The notes: generated from the letters alone by a model not told the origin. A stretch of DNA of 64,000 nt from CADEEN01 sp963706685 (GCA_963706685.1 CAVPMY010000019.1:1-64000); one strand, 5' to 3'; shown: positions 11,332 through 20,076, numbered from the stretch's first letter. Made by a program: numbers and translations.

Positions 11332-11401
11332 TGGGCCCCCAAGACGCCGCGGGCCGGCATGGGAGGGGTCTGGCGCTCGACCGGCGGACATGCAGCCTGC
11401 G

Positions 11402-12319
11402 TCATCGCTTGCCCTTGCCGCGCTTTGGCACTGACGCAGCTTCGTCCACCGGGGGCGGCGGCAGCTGGTTCTTCAGCGGCTCCAGCACCAGCACATGGCG
11501 CACGCGGTCGACGCTGGCCAGGGGGGCCAGCTCGACGCGCGTGAAGCCGCCGTCGGCCTGCTTTTCGACCAGCGTCACCTTGGCCACCGGCAGCCCCGGC
11601 GGGTAGATGCCGTCGACCCCCGAGGTGTGCAGCACGTCGCCAACCTGCACATCGGTGTTGGCCGAGACGAACCGCAGCTCCAGTGCACTGCCCTGGGCCA
11701 CGCCGCCGAAGGCCGCCGCGCGCAACTGCGTGCGCGTGTTCAGCAGCGGGATTGCGGCGTCGCGGTCGGTCAGCAGCGTGATTTCGGAAGACAGCGGATA
11801 GACGCGCGTCACCTGTCCGATGACGCCGCCCTCGGTGACCACCGGCGAGCTGGGCACGATGCCGTGGGCCAGTCCGCGGTCGATGTAGAACTTGCGTGAA
11901 AACGGGTCGGCCGCCTCGTACATCACTTCGGCGGCGACCGAGCGCACCGTCAGCGCCGGCCTGAGCGAGAGCAGCGCGCGCAGCTGCCCGTTCTCGTAAG
12001 CGAGCCGCTCGGCGGACATCGCCAGCTCGGCCTGCGTCACCAGCTGCCGGCGCGCCGCGTCCTCGTTGGCCAGGGCCTTGGTCAAGCCCTGCAGGTAGTC
12101 GTTGCCGCCCAGCGTCAGATCGACCGGCACCAGCAGCGCGCGCTGCACCGGCGCCAACGCGGCAGCAATGCCCGAGCGCAGCGGCGCCACGATGGCAAAG
12201 CGCGTGTCGGCCACCATCATGAACACCGACAGCGCAGTGAAGAAAATCAGCTTCGTGAGCGCCGAGTAGCCCTGGCGAAAAAAGGGCGGTGGCGTGCGGT
12301 CGATGGTGCCGAGCTGCAA
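11402..12319 (-). CDS. mreC: Rod shape-determining protein MreC
   Basis: Periplasmic scaffold of the elongasome, linking MreB and PBP2. The 305-residue protein has an N-terminal membrane helix (LIFFTALSVFMMVADTRFA, residues about 24-42), a coiled-coil stretch around residues 80-110 and the two beta domains of the MreC family, with EVMYEAADPFSRKFYIDRG and GGVIGQVTRVYPLSSEITLL as recognisable blocks. The C-terminal tail is Pro/Lys-rich. It follows mreB by 49 bases in the same direction. The start at 12319 (MQLGTIDRTPPPFFRQG) matches betaproteobacterial homologues. Confidence 0.95.
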   Translation of the reverse strand: MQLGTIDRTPPPFFRQGYSALTKLIFFTALSVFMMVADTRFAIVAPLRSGIAAALAPVQRALLVPVDLTLGGNDYLQGLTKALANEDAARRQLVTQAELAMSAERLAYENGQLRALLSLRPALTVRSVAAEVMYEAADPFSRKFYIDRGLAHGIVPSSPVVTEGGVIGQVTRVYPLSSEITLLTDRDAAIPLLNTRTQLRAAAFGGVAQGSALELRFVSANTDVQVGDVLHTSGVDGIYPPGLPVAKVTLVEKQADGGFTRVELAPLASVDRVRHVLVLEPLKNQLPPPPVDEAASVPKRGKGKR

Positions 12320-12368
12320 CTTCGGCCTCTATCAGGTTTCGCGGTTCAGCCAGCCGAGCCGCGGCGGA

Positions 12369-13416
12369 TCATTCCGACGTGAAGATCGAGCCCAGCCGCT
12401 CCATGCGCTCGAGCGCCATGCCGCAGCCGCGCACGACGCAGGTCAGCGGGTCTTCGGCGACGAGCACCGGCAGGCCGGTCTCTTCGATCAGCAGGCGGTC
12501 CAGATCGCGCAGCAGCGCGCCGCCACCGGTGAGCATCATGCCGCGCTCGGCGATGTCGGCGCCGAGTTCCGGCGGCGTCTGCTCGAGCGCGATTTTCACC
12601 GACGAGACGATCTGGTTGAGCGGATCGGTCAGCGCTTCGAGGATCTCGTTGGACGAGATCGTGAAGCTGCGCGGCATGCCTTCGGAGAGGTTGCGGCCCT
12701 TGACCTCCATCTCGCGCACTTCGCTGCCGGGAAAGGCGGAGCCGATCTCCTTCTTGATCGCTCTCGGCGGTCGGCTCGCCGATCAGCATGCCGTAGTTGC
12801 GGCGGATGTAGTTGATGATCGCCTCGTCGAACTTGTCGCCGCCGACGCGCACGCTGCCCGTGTAGACCATGCCGCCGAGCGAGATGACGCCGACTTCGGT
12901 CGTGCCGCCGCCGATATCGACCACCATCGAGCCGGAGGCTTCGGCCACCGGCAGACCGGCGCCGATCGCCGCGGCCATCGGCTCTTCGATCAGGTAGACC
13001 TCGCTGGCGCCGGCGCCGAGCGCGACTCTCGCGAATCGCGCGCCGCTCGACCTGCGTGCGAGCCGCAGGGCACGCAGATGATGATGCGCGGGCTCGGCTT
13101 GAACAGCGAGCGCGGGTGCACCATCTTGATGAACTGCTTGAGCATCTGCTCGGTGACGGTGAAGTCGGCGATCACGCCGTCCTTCATCGGCCGGATGGCC
13201 TCGATGTTGCCCGGCACCTTGCCCAGCATCTCCTTGGCTTCGGCGCCGACGGCCTGGATGGTCTTCTTGCCGTTGGGCCCGCCTTCCTGGCGGATGGCCA
13301 CCACCGACGGCTCGTCGAGCACGATGCCCTTGCCGCGCACGTAGATCAGCGTGTTGGCCGTGCCGAGGTCGATGGCCAGGTCGGTGGAGAACGTAACGGC
13401 GCAGGAAAGCGAACAT
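12369..13416 (-). pseudogene. mreB: MreB actin homologue, frame broken by four single-base insertions as read (probable sequencing error)
   Basis: Actin-like ATPase that organises cell elongation. Pieces in different frames join to a full, highly conserved MreB: MFAFLRRY, then FSTDLAIDLGTANTLIYVRG to CVPCGS, then a short TQVERRAIRES segment, then ALGAGASEVYLIEEPMAAAI to GEPTAE, then AIKKEIGSAFPGSEVREMEV to the C-terminus LGSIFTSE. The frame changes map to one extra base each near 13392, 13058, 13024 and 12762. Removing them yields about 347 residues with no other defect. All flanking genes of the operon are intact and MreB is normally essential in rods, so an insertion-type sequencing error is likelier than a real pseudogene. 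It is the first gene of the mre operon. Confidence 0.9.
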
Positions 13417-13450
13417 GTCAGTAGCGCCCGGCCGTCCGAAGCCACTGACG

Positions 13451-13497
13451 CGCCCCCTCGGGGGGCAGCGAACGAAGTGAGCGTGGGGGTCGAGTCA
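13451..13497. repeat. G/C-rich intergenic palindromic repeat, copy B
   Basis: The element reads GCCCCCTCGGGGGGC, then AGCGAACGAAGTGAGCG, then TGGGGGTC. It has the same architecture as copy A: a first C5/G5 hairpin, a second palindrome, and a G5 tail. It lies 35 bases upstream of the mreB start inside the probable mreB leader. Confidence 0.55.
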
Positions 13498-13570
13498 TGT
13501 TTTGAGCCGGTGGTGCGGTTTTGCGTGACGGCTGCGAAAACACCCTCGCGCAAGCGCTTTTTTGCAAGAA

Positions 13571-13600
13571 AACCCCCCGCGGCCGGGGCACCGGGGGGTT
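13571..13600 (-). terminator. Terminator-like hairpin in the mreB leader
   Basis: Read toward mreB, AACCCCCC pairs with GGGGGGTT around a 14-base G/C-rich loop and is followed directly by TTCTTGC (TTTTCTT including the stem end). This is the shape of an intrinsic terminator 155 bases before the mreB start. No gene upstream on this strand needs a terminator, so it could be an attenuator of the mre operon or merely a stable hairpin upstream of the true promoter. Confidence 0.4.
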
Positions 13601-13738
13601 CCAATTTGGGGCGCGATAATACCCCAAGCCCCCTCGCAAGCCGCCGTCACCAAAGCCGCCAAAACGCCCAAAATCCACGGCCCGGCCGGCAGTTGCATCC
13701 ACTTTCGAATCCACTTCTCGAAGTCCGTCCCGACCACC

Positions 13739-14038
13739 ATGCCCCTCGCCCCGGCCGACGTCAGCCGCATTGCCCACCTCGCGCGGCTCGAACTCCAACC
13801 CGCCGAGGAGCACGCCATGCTCAAGCAGCTCAACGGCTTTTTCGCCATCGTCGAGCAGATGAGCGCGGTCGAAACCACGGGCGTCGAGCCGCTGTACACG
13901 CCGCTGGCGGCAATCCAGACCGCGGCGCTGCGGCTGCGCGATGACGTCGTCACCGAGCGCGACGAGCGAGCCGCCAATCAGGCGAGTGCGCCGGCGGTGG
14001 AGGATGGGTTGTATCTCGTGCCGAAGGTGATTGAGTGA
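13739..14038 (+). CDS. gatC: Asp-tRNA(Asn)/Glu-tRNA(Gln) amidotransferase subunit C
   Basis: Small subunit that stabilises the GatCAB amidotransferase, which converts mischarged Glu-tRNA(Gln) or Asp-tRNA(Asn) to the correct species. The 99-residue protein starts MPLAPADVSRIAHLARLELQ and contains the family block QLNGFFAIVEQMSAVETTGV and the C-terminal LRDDVVTE segment. The start at 13739 is chosen over earlier in-frame ATGs because conservation begins there. Its stop overlaps the gatA GTG start (GTGA), so the three subunits are translationally coupled. Confidence 0.95.
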   Translation: MPLAPADVSRIAHLARLELQPAEEHAMLKQLNGFFAIVEQMSAVETTGVEPLYTPLAAIQTAALRLRDDVVTERDERAANQASAPAVEDGLYLVPKVIE

Positions 14039-15552
14039 CGGCGTTGCAAGAGTGGGGCGTGGCCGCGCTCGGCCGTGCACTGGCGGCGCGCGAGGTCAGC
14101 AGCGTCGAGGTCGTGAAGCATCTGCTGTCGCGCATCGAGGCAGAGCGCGCAATCGGCGCTTTCTTGCATGTTGATGGACAGCGCGCGATCGACGACGCGC
14201 ACTCGATCGATGCGCGCCGTGCCAAAGGCGAGCCTCTGGGCGCCCTGGCTGGCGTGCCGATCGCGCACAAGGACATCTTCGTCACCCGCGACGCGCCGAC
14301 CACCGCGGGCTCGAAGATGCTTGGCGGCTACCGCAGCCCATTCGATGCCACGGTGGTGGCGCGTCTGGGGCCCGGGGAGCCGGGTGGTCGCCCGGGGGCC
14401 GGCGCGATCAGCCTGGGCAAGCTGAACTGCGACGAGTTCGCCATGGGCTCGTCCAATGAAAACTCTGCCTTCGGCGTCGTCCGCAATCCCTGGGACATCG
14501 AGCGCGTGCCCGGTGGCTCGTCCGGCGGCTCGGCAGCGGCAGTTGCCGCGCGTTTGCTGCCGGCCGCCACCGGCACCGACACCGGTGGTTCGATCCGCCA
14601 GCCGGCCAGTTTTGCCGGCATCACCGGCATCAAGCCGACCTATGGCGTGTGCTCGCGCTGGGGCATGGTGGCGTTTGCGTCGAGCCTCGACCAGGCCGGG
14701 CCGCTGGCGCGGTCGGCCGAAGACTGCGCCTTGCTGCTGTCGGCGATGAGCGGCTTCGACGAGCGCGATTCGACGAGCGCCGAACGTCCACCGCAGGATT
14801 TTCACGCGCAGATGCTGCGCGCGCGCGAGGGCGCGAGCGCCGGCAAACCGCTGGCCGGCTTGCGCATCGGCTTGCCCAGGGAATTCTTTCCGGCGGCACT
14901 GTCGACCGACGTCAACAACGCCGTGCGCGCCGCGCTGGCCGAGTTCGAGACGCTCGGCGCGACGCTGGCCAGCGTCAGCCTGCCGCGCACCGAACTGTCG
15001 ATTCCGGTGTACTACATCATCGCGCCGGCCGAAGCCAGCTCGAACCTGTCGCGCTTCGACGGCGTGCGCTACGGCCACCGTGCCGAGAAGTACGCCGACC
15101 TGATGGACCTGTACAAGAAATCGCGCGCGCAAGGTTTCGGCGCTGAAGTCAAGCGCCGCATCATGATCGGCGCCTACGTGCTCTCGCACGGCTATTACGA
15201 TGCCTACTACCTGCAAGCGCAGAAGCTGCGGCGCATGATCGCCGACGACTTTCAGCAATGCTTCAAGCAATGCGACTTGATTGCAGGGCCGGTCGCACCG
15301 ACCGTGGCCTGGAAGATCGGCGCGCAGGACGATGACCCGGTCAAGGCCTACCTGGCCGACATCTTCACGCTGCCGGCCAGTCTGGCCGGATTGCCCGGCA
15401 TGAGCGTGCCGGCGGGCTTCGGCGAGGGCGGCATGCCGGTGGGGCTGCAGCTCATCGGCAACTACTTCGCCGAAGGACAACTGCTGCATGCGGCGCACGC
15501 GTTCCAGCAGGCCACTGACTTCCATATGCAGGTGCCGGAGGCATTCCGGTGA
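14035..15552 (+). CDS. gatA: Asp-tRNA(Asn)/Glu-tRNA(Gln) amidotransferase subunit A, with a 27-base in-frame insertion
   Basis: Amidase subunit that releases ammonia from glutamine. It is 505 residues and starts with GTG overlapping the gatC stop. The amidase signature is intact: catalytic lysine in PIAHKDIFVT near residue 82 and the Gly/Ser-rich loop GGSSGGSAAAVAARLL with ATGTDTGGSIRQPAS following. Between DATVVARLG and AGAISLGKLNCDEFAMGSSN there are nine extra residues, PGEPGGRPG, encoded by 14371-14397; homologues I remember read straight from RLG to AG. The inserted DNA is flanked by CCCGGGG repeats. The reading frame is preserved. The gatB start overlaps its stop (GTGA). Confidence 0.95.
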   Translation: MTALQEWGVAALGRALAAREVSSVEVVKHLLSRIEAERAIGAFLHVDGQRAIDDAHSIDARRAKGEPLGALAGVPIAHKDIFVTRDAPTTAGSKMLGGYRSPFDATVVARLGPGEPGGRPGAGAISLGKLNCDEFAMGSSNENSAFGVVRNPWDIERVPGGSSGGSAAAVAARLLPAATGTDTGGSIRQPASFAGITGIKPTYGVCSRWGMVAFASSLDQAGPLARSAEDCALLLSAMSGFDERDSTSAERPPQDFHAQMLRAREGASAGKPLAGLRIGLPREFFPAALSTDVNNAVRAALAEFETLGATLASVSLPRTELSIPVYYIIAPAEASSNLSRFDGVRYGHRAEKYADLMDLYKKSRAQGFGAEVKRRIMIGAYVLSHGYYDAYYLQAQKLRRMIADDFQQCFKQCDLIAGPVAPTVAWKIGAQDDDPVKAYLADIFTLPASLAGLPGMSVPAGFGEGGMPVGLQLIGNYFAEGQLLHAAHAFQQATDFHMQVPEAFR

Positions 15553-16994
15553 GTGCATTGGTGCGCGGCTACGAAGTCGTCATCGGGCTGGAGTCGCACA
15601 CGCAGCTGTCCACTGCCAGCAAGATCTTCAGCGGCTCGTCCACTGCCTTCGGTGCGGCGCCGAACACGCAGGCCAGCGCGCTCGACCTCGCCTTGCCGGG
15701 CACGCTGCCGGTGCTGAACAAGGGCGCGGTCGAGCGTGCGATCCGCTTCGGCCTGGCCGTGGGCGCCAAGATCGCGCCGCTGTCGATCTTCGCGCGCAAG
15801 AACTATTTCTATCCCGATCTGCCCAAGGGCTACCAGATCAGCCAGTACGAGATTCCTGTGGTGCAGGGCGGCAAGGTCGATATCGTCGTCGGTAACGAGA
15901 AGAAGACCGTACACCTGACGCGCGCGCACCTGGAAGAAGACGCCGGCAAGAGCTTGCACGAGGACTATCACGGCCAAAGCGGCATCGACTTGAACCGCGC
16001 CGGCACGCCGCTGCTGGAAATCGTCTCCGAGCCCGACATGCGCTCGTCGGCCGAGGCGGTGGCCTATGCCAAGGCGCTGCACACGCTGGTCGTCTGGCTC
16101 GGCATCTGCGACGGCAACATGCAGGAGGGCAGCTTTCGCTGTGACGCCAACGTCTCGGTGCGCAGGCCCGGCGCGCCGTTCGGTACGCGGCGCGAGATCA
16201 AGAACCTGAACAGCTTCAAGTTCATGCAGCAGGCGATCGACTTCGAAGTGCAGTGGCAGATCGATCGCATCGAAGACGGCTTGAAGATCGAGCAGGCCAC
16301 CGTGCTCTTCGACCCCGCCAACGGCGAGACGCGCGCCATGCGCAGCAAGGAAGACGCGCAGGACTACCGTTACTTCCCGGACCCCGACCTGCCGCCGCTG
16401 ATGATCGCAGCCGATTGGGTCGAACGCGTGAAGGCCACGATGCCCGAGTTGCCCGGCGCGATGGCCGCTCGCTTCGAGCGCGACGATGGTCTGAGTGCCT
16501 ACGACGCGGCGATGATGGTGCAGAGCCTGCCGTTCGCGCAGTTCTACGAGGCCGCGCGCGATGCCTGCCGGCAACCCAAACTCGTCGCCAACTGGATGAT
16601 GGGTGAGGTGAGCAAGCGGCTCAACGTCGAGGGACGCGAGATCGGCGCTGCGCCGATCGACGCCATGACACTGGCCACGCTGATCGGACGCGTGGCCGAC
16701 AGCACGCTGTCGAACAATGGCGCTCGGCAGGTCTTTGACGCCTTGTGGAGCGGCGCGGGCAGCGACGTCGACGCACTGATTGCCGCCAAAGGCCTCAAGC
16801 AGATGAACGACAGCAGCGCCCTCGAAAAGATCGTCGACGACGTGCTCGCCGCCAACACCAAGTCCGTCGAAGAATTCCGCGCCGGCAAGGACAAGGCGTT
16901 CAATGCGCTGGTCGGCCAGGTGATGAAGGCATCCAAAGGCCAGGCCAACCCGGCCCAGGCCAGCGATCTGCTGAAGAGAAAGCTCGGCGGCTGA
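15549..16994 (+). CDS. gatB: Asp-tRNA(Asn)/Glu-tRNA(Gln) amidotransferase subunit B
   Basis: Kinase/tRNA-binding subunit of GatCAB: it phosphorylates the misacylated tRNA and accepts ammonia from GatA. The 481-residue protein begins with a GTG start and shows the signature GYEVVIGLESHTQLSTASKI, followed by GYQISQYEIPVV, LTRAHLEEDAGKSLHEDY and DLNRAGTPLLEIVSEPD, and the C-terminal tRNA-binding YqeY-like domain (NALVGQVMKASKGQANP). Length is normal. It completes the gatCAB operon. Confidence 0.97.
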   Translation: MSALVRGYEVVIGLESHTQLSTASKIFSGSSTAFGAAPNTQASALDLALPGTLPVLNKGAVERAIRFGLAVGAKIAPLSIFARKNYFYPDLPKGYQISQYEIPVVQGGKVDIVVGNEKKTVHLTRAHLEEDAGKSLHEDYHGQSGIDLNRAGTPLLEIVSEPDMRSSAEAVAYAKALHTLVVWLGICDGNMQEGSFRCDANVSVRRPGAPFGTRREIKNLNSFKFMQQAIDFEVQWQIDRIEDGLKIEQATVLFDPANGETRAMRSKEDAQDYRYFPDPDLPPLMIAADWVERVKATMPELPGAMAARFERDDGLSAYDAAMMVQSLPFAQFYEAARDACRQPKLVANWMMGEVSKRLNVEGREIGAAPIDAMTLATLIGRVADSTLSNNGARQVFDALWSGAGSDVDALIAAKGLKQMNDSSALEKIVDDVLAANTKSVEEFRAGKDKAFNALVGQVMKASKGQANPAQASDLLKRKLGG

Positions 16995-17015
16995 GCGCCG
17001 GGCAGCGCGACGGCG

Positions 17016-17735
17016 CTAGTTCGTTCCGTGGTTGCGCGCCACGGGCTTGACGACTTCCTCGCTCGCGTCTGCCGGTGCGCGCAAGGACCCCGCCGGCGCG
17101 CCGGCCCAAAGCTTCTTCAAGTGAACGAGCTCGATGTCGTAGATCTTCGAGGCCCGTTCTAGCTCGGCCTTCTGCGTTGCCAGCAGCTGTTTTTGCGCTG
17201 CGGTCGCGGCGTCGACAGCGTCCAACTGGCCTTTGAGCTTGCCGGGCAAGGCCTTGCCCTTGTAGAACTCGGTTTCGTCCAGCAACGGCTTGCGCTCGCG
17301 CTCCAGATCGGCCAGGCGGGCCTCGGATTGGGCGATGGCGTACTGGGTGACTTCCAGCGCCTGCTCGCGCGCCTTGTGGTGCGCCGCCACATTCGGAAAG
17401 CGTTGCATCAGGTTGCGGTCGCGCCGAATCGCTTCCATCCTGGCCTCGCGCTCGGCGGCGACCTTGCGATCACGCGCTTCCTTCTCCGCGCGCTCGTCGG
17501 CGGTCAGCGACGGCGGCACGATGCGGATCAGCGTGCCGTCGCGCGACAGCACGCGCTGCTCGCGGTCCATGCAATCGCCGATCAGGCGGTCCGACGTCAG
17601 CGAGCGGCCGGCCGCATTGACGCAGGTGAAAACCTGGGTGGCAGAAGGCGTGTTGGCTTGCGCGCAGGTGGCGCTGGCCAGGCCGAGCAGGACCCAGCCG
17701 ATCAGGCAGATGCGGGGAGTGGCGACGGCGGTCAT
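17016..17735 (-). CDS. Secreted coiled-coil protein with a DUF4124-like N-terminal motif
   Basis: The function is unknown. The 239-residue product has a cleavable signal peptide (ICLIGWVLLGLASATCAQA, residues about 9-27), followed by VFTCVNAAGRSLTSDRLIGD, which resembles the short DUF4124 module of periplasmic proteobacterial proteins. The rest, from about residue 75 to 210, is highly charged and helical with many Ala/Glu/Arg/Lys residues, probably a coiled coil. It converges with gatB (21-base gap) and lies downstream of pyrE. It ends with a low-complexity acidic/basic tail. Confidence 0.7.
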   Translation of the reverse strand: MTAVATPRICLIGWVLLGLASATCAQANTPSATQVFTCVNAAGRSLTSDRLIGDCMDREQRVLSRDGTLIRIVPPSLTADERAEKEARDRKVAAEREARMEAIRRDRNLMQRFPNVAAHHKAREQALEVTQYAIAQSEARLADLERERKPLLDETEFYKGKALPGKLKGQLDAVDAATAAQKQLLATQKAELERASKIYDIELVHLKKLWAGAPAGSLRAPADASEEVVKPVARNHGTN

Positions 17736-17841
17736 TCATGGCGATTGAGCTGGTGAACCCGACGACGGTCGTATAGATGACTAAACGCCGTAACGAGCCC
17801 GGTAGGCCGACACGGCAGGAAGAAAAGTTGCCAACGAAGGG

Positions 17842-18466
17842 TCACGATGTAACGCTCAGATAGTGCAACAGGTCGGCCAAGCTCGCAATCGCCGCCACCT
17901 GCAAGCCGAGTTCCGTCGTGACGTACTGCACTGCCGAATATCGCAGATCGACGCCGTTCTCGACTCCTCTTTTCCTGACGATCGAGTGCGATGACCACCG
18001 CCGGCCGGCGTGGCGCCGCCGGCGGCGCTGATGAGGGCAAGCGATTCGCGCACCGACGTGCCGGCCGAGATGACATCGTCGACGATCACCACACGCCCAC
18101 GCAACGGCGCGCCGACCATCACACCACCTTCGCCATGGTCTTTGGCCTCCTTGCGGTTGAACGCAAACGGCACGTTGCGCCCCAGGCGCGCCAGCTCGAT
18201 GGCCACCGCCGCGGCCAGCGTGATGCCTTTGTAGGCTGGGCCGAAGAGCATGTCGAACTCGATGCCCGAGGCAAGCAAGCGCCGTGCATAGAATTCCGCA
18301 ACGCGGCCGAGCTTGGCGCCGTCGTCAAAACCGCCGGCATTGAAGAAGTAGGGCGACAGGCGCCCGGCCTTGGTCTTGAACTCGCCAAAACGCAACACGC
18401 CGGCGCCGAGCGCGAACTTCACGAAATCCTGCGCCAGCAGATCGGTTGCATCGACATCGGATTCAT
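17842..18466 (-). pseudogene. pyrE: Orotate phosphoribosyltransferase, frame broken by two or three single-base changes as read (probable sequencing error)
   Basis: Transfers phosphoribose from PRPP to orotate in UMP synthesis. The intact first frame reads LAQDFVKFALGAGVLRFGEF, KAGRLSPYFFNAGGF and the PRPP motif VVIVDDVISAGTSVRES. Then the frame breaks: an extra base near 17999 and another near 17968. Removing both gives VVIALDRQEK, then GVENGVDLRYSAVQYVTTEL and a C-terminus ending near LADLLHYLS, as in normal PyrE. The N-terminus also lacks an in-frame ATG: conserved codons continue upstream of the GTG at 18422, and the obvious ATG (18466) is one base out of phase. The next gene, xth, is divergent. 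Decay of an essential biosynthetic gene is unlikely; error is likelier. Confidence 0.85.
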
Positions 18467-18481
18467 CACCTCAGGAGCGCC

Positions 18482-19267
18482 ATGTTTCGCCTCGTCACGC
18501 TCAACCTCAACGGCATCCGCTCGGCTGCGGACAAGGGTTTCGTTCAATGGGCCGAACAGGCGGGCGCCGATTGTATTGGCGTGCAGGAAGTCAAGGCCCA
18601 GGCCGCCGACGTGGCCGGCCGCTTTGAATCGGTCGGCGGCCTGCCTGGCCACTACCACTTTGCGCAGAAGAAGGGCTATTCCGGCGTCGGCCTGTTCACC
18701 AAGAAGGCGCCGAGCGACGTCAGGACAGGCTTCGGCTCCAGGGAGTTCGACGCCGAGGGCCGCTGGGTCGAAACGCGCTACGACACGGCGAAGAAAAAGT
18801 TCAGCCTCATCAGCTGCTACTTCCCCAGCGGCACTTCGGGCGAGGAACGACAAGAAGCCAAGTTCCGCTTCCTGGCCCGGATGTACCCGCACCTGGTCAA
18901 GCTCAAGGCCGAGCGCGAATTCATCCTGATGGGCGACATCAACATCGCGCACAAGGAGATCGACCTCAAGAACTGGAAGGGCAACCTGAAGAACAGCGGC
19001 TTCCTGCCCGAGGAGCGCGCGTGGCTGAGCAAACTCTTCGACAAGGCCGGGCTGGTCGACGTGTTCCGCACGCTCAACGACAAGCCTGAGCAATACACCT
19101 GGTGGAGCCAGCGCGGCCAGGCGCGGGCCAACAACGTCGGCTGGCGGCTGGACTACCACCTCGCCACGCCGGCGATCGCGGCCACGGCCAAGCGCGAGGA
19201 GATCTACCTGGCGCAGCGCTTCTCGGACCATGCGCCGCTGGTGTTGGATTACGACTGGAAGCTGTGA
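18482..19267 (+). CDS. xth: Exodeoxyribonuclease III
   Basis: AP endonuclease/3'-5' exonuclease of base-excision repair, 261 residues. It starts MFRLVTLNLNGIRSAADKG with a good ribosome-binding site (CAGGAGC) eight bases upstream. The exonuclease-phosphatase fold residues are present: N and E in TLNLNGIR and GVQEVKAQ, the tyrosine region SLISCYFPSG, D and N in LMGDINIAHKEIDLKNW, and the terminal SDHAPLVLDYDW with catalytic aspartate and histidine. It is divergent from pyrE with only some 15 bases between the presumptive starts, so their promoters overlap the coding regions. Confidence 0.95.
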   Translation: MFRLVTLNLNGIRSAADKGFVQWAEQAGADCIGVQEVKAQAADVAGRFESVGGLPGHYHFAQKKGYSGVGLFTKKAPSDVRTGFGSREFDAEGRWVETRYDTAKKKFSLISCYFPSGTSGEERQEAKFRFLARMYPHLVKLKAEREFILMGDINIAHKEIDLKNWKGNLKNSGFLPEERAWLSKLFDKAGLVDVFRTLNDKPEQYTWWSQRGQARANNVGWRLDYHLATPAIAATAKREEIYLAQRFSDHAPLVLDYDWKL

Positions 19268-19395
19268 ACTCCTCGCGCTGGCGAGGTGAATAAGTCACAA
19301 GTCCGGTAGCGCAGATTCACCGCCCGCGAAGGCCTCGGGTGCCTAGCCTTCTTGCATGCGCTGAATGGTTCGGCGCACCACCAGAAGGAAGCGCC

Positions 19396-20076
19396 ATGTT
19401 CGACCCGATCGCTCCCGCCGCAGCCCGCGCCTTTCCGCTGCCCCGCCCGCACAACGGTGCCGGCATCGCGGATACGCCGCCTGCGCTGCCGCATTGGTTC
19501 GCGTTGATGCTCGATGAAATCGACTACGGCATGCTGCTCATTGCCGATGACCAGGTCGTGCTGCATGCCAACCACACGGCGCGCGCCGAGCTCGATTCGA
19601 CGCACCCGCTGCAATTGCTGGGCGCCGAGTTGCGTGTTCGCCACTCGCAGGATGTGGCGCCGTTGCGCGAGGCCATCGCCGCGGCGCGCCAACGCGGTCT
19701 GCGCCGCCTGCTCAGCCTGGGCCAGGGCGCGCAGCGCCTGTCGGTGGCGGTGGTGCCGTTGCCCACGGCAGCCGGCGACGAAGCGCTGACGCTGCTGATG
19801 TTCAGCAAGCGCCGCGTCTGCGAAGCGCTGTCCACGCATTGGTTTGCGCGCGAGCACGGCCTCACGCCAGCCGAGGCGCGCGTGCTCGCCGGCCTGTGCG
19901 AGGGCCTGCCGCCGATCCATATTGCCAGGCAGCAGGGCGTGGCGATCTCGACGGTGCGCGCGCAGATCGGCGCCATCCGCACCAAGACCGGCACGTCCAG
20001 CATATCGGCGCTGGTGCGCCAGTTGGCGGTGCTGCCGCCGCTGGTGAGTGCGTTGCGCGCCAGCACGATGAATTGA
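19396..20076 (+). CDS. LuxR-type helix-turn-helix regulator with PAS-like N-terminus
   Basis: A 226-residue regulator. The N-terminal half has a PAS-like pattern (ALMLDEIDYGMLLIADDQVV, then LHANHTARAEL) that could sense a small ligand or redox state. The C-terminus is a LuxR/FixJ-type helix-turn-helix: LTPAEARVLAGLCEGLPPIH, IARQQGVAISTVRAQIGAIR, TKTGTSS. There is no receiver domain. The start at 19396 (MFDPIAPAAARAFPLPRP) has AGAAGGA as ribosome-binding site; the ATG 57 bases upstream was rejected. It is followed after 59 bases by a Crp/Fnr-type regulator in the same direction, so two regulators may be co-transcribed. Targets unknown. Confidence 0.8.
   Translation: MFDPIAPAAARAFPLPRPHNGAGIADTPPALPHWFALMLDEIDYGMLLIADDQVVLHANHTARAELDSTHPLQLLGAELRVRHSQDVAPLREAIAAARQRGLRRLLSLGQGAQRLSVAVVPLPTAAGDEALTLLMFSKRRVCEALSTHWFAREHGLTPAEARVLAGLCEGLPPIHIARQQGVAISTVRAQIGAIRTKTGTSSISALVRQLAVLPPLVSALRASTMN

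Larger units (their letters stand above)
13417..13738. other. Divergent mreB-gatC intergenic region
   Basis: This 322-base stretch separates the divergent mreB and gatC genes and should hold both promoters. It contains repeat copy B close to mreB and a strong hairpin around 13571-13600. No coding region is convincing here. I could not identify promoter boxes with confidence; a GATAAT at 13614-13619 could be a -10 element for the gatCAB operon. Confidence 0.5.

Noticed and set aside
12369..13416. mreB as a true pseudogene or programmed frameshift gene
   Set aside because: Four separate insertions without a slippery site, with perfect protein conservation between them, fit sequencing error better.
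14371..14397. gatA insertion as a mobile element
   Set aside because: Only 27 bases, no target duplication beyond CCCGGGG and no element structure.
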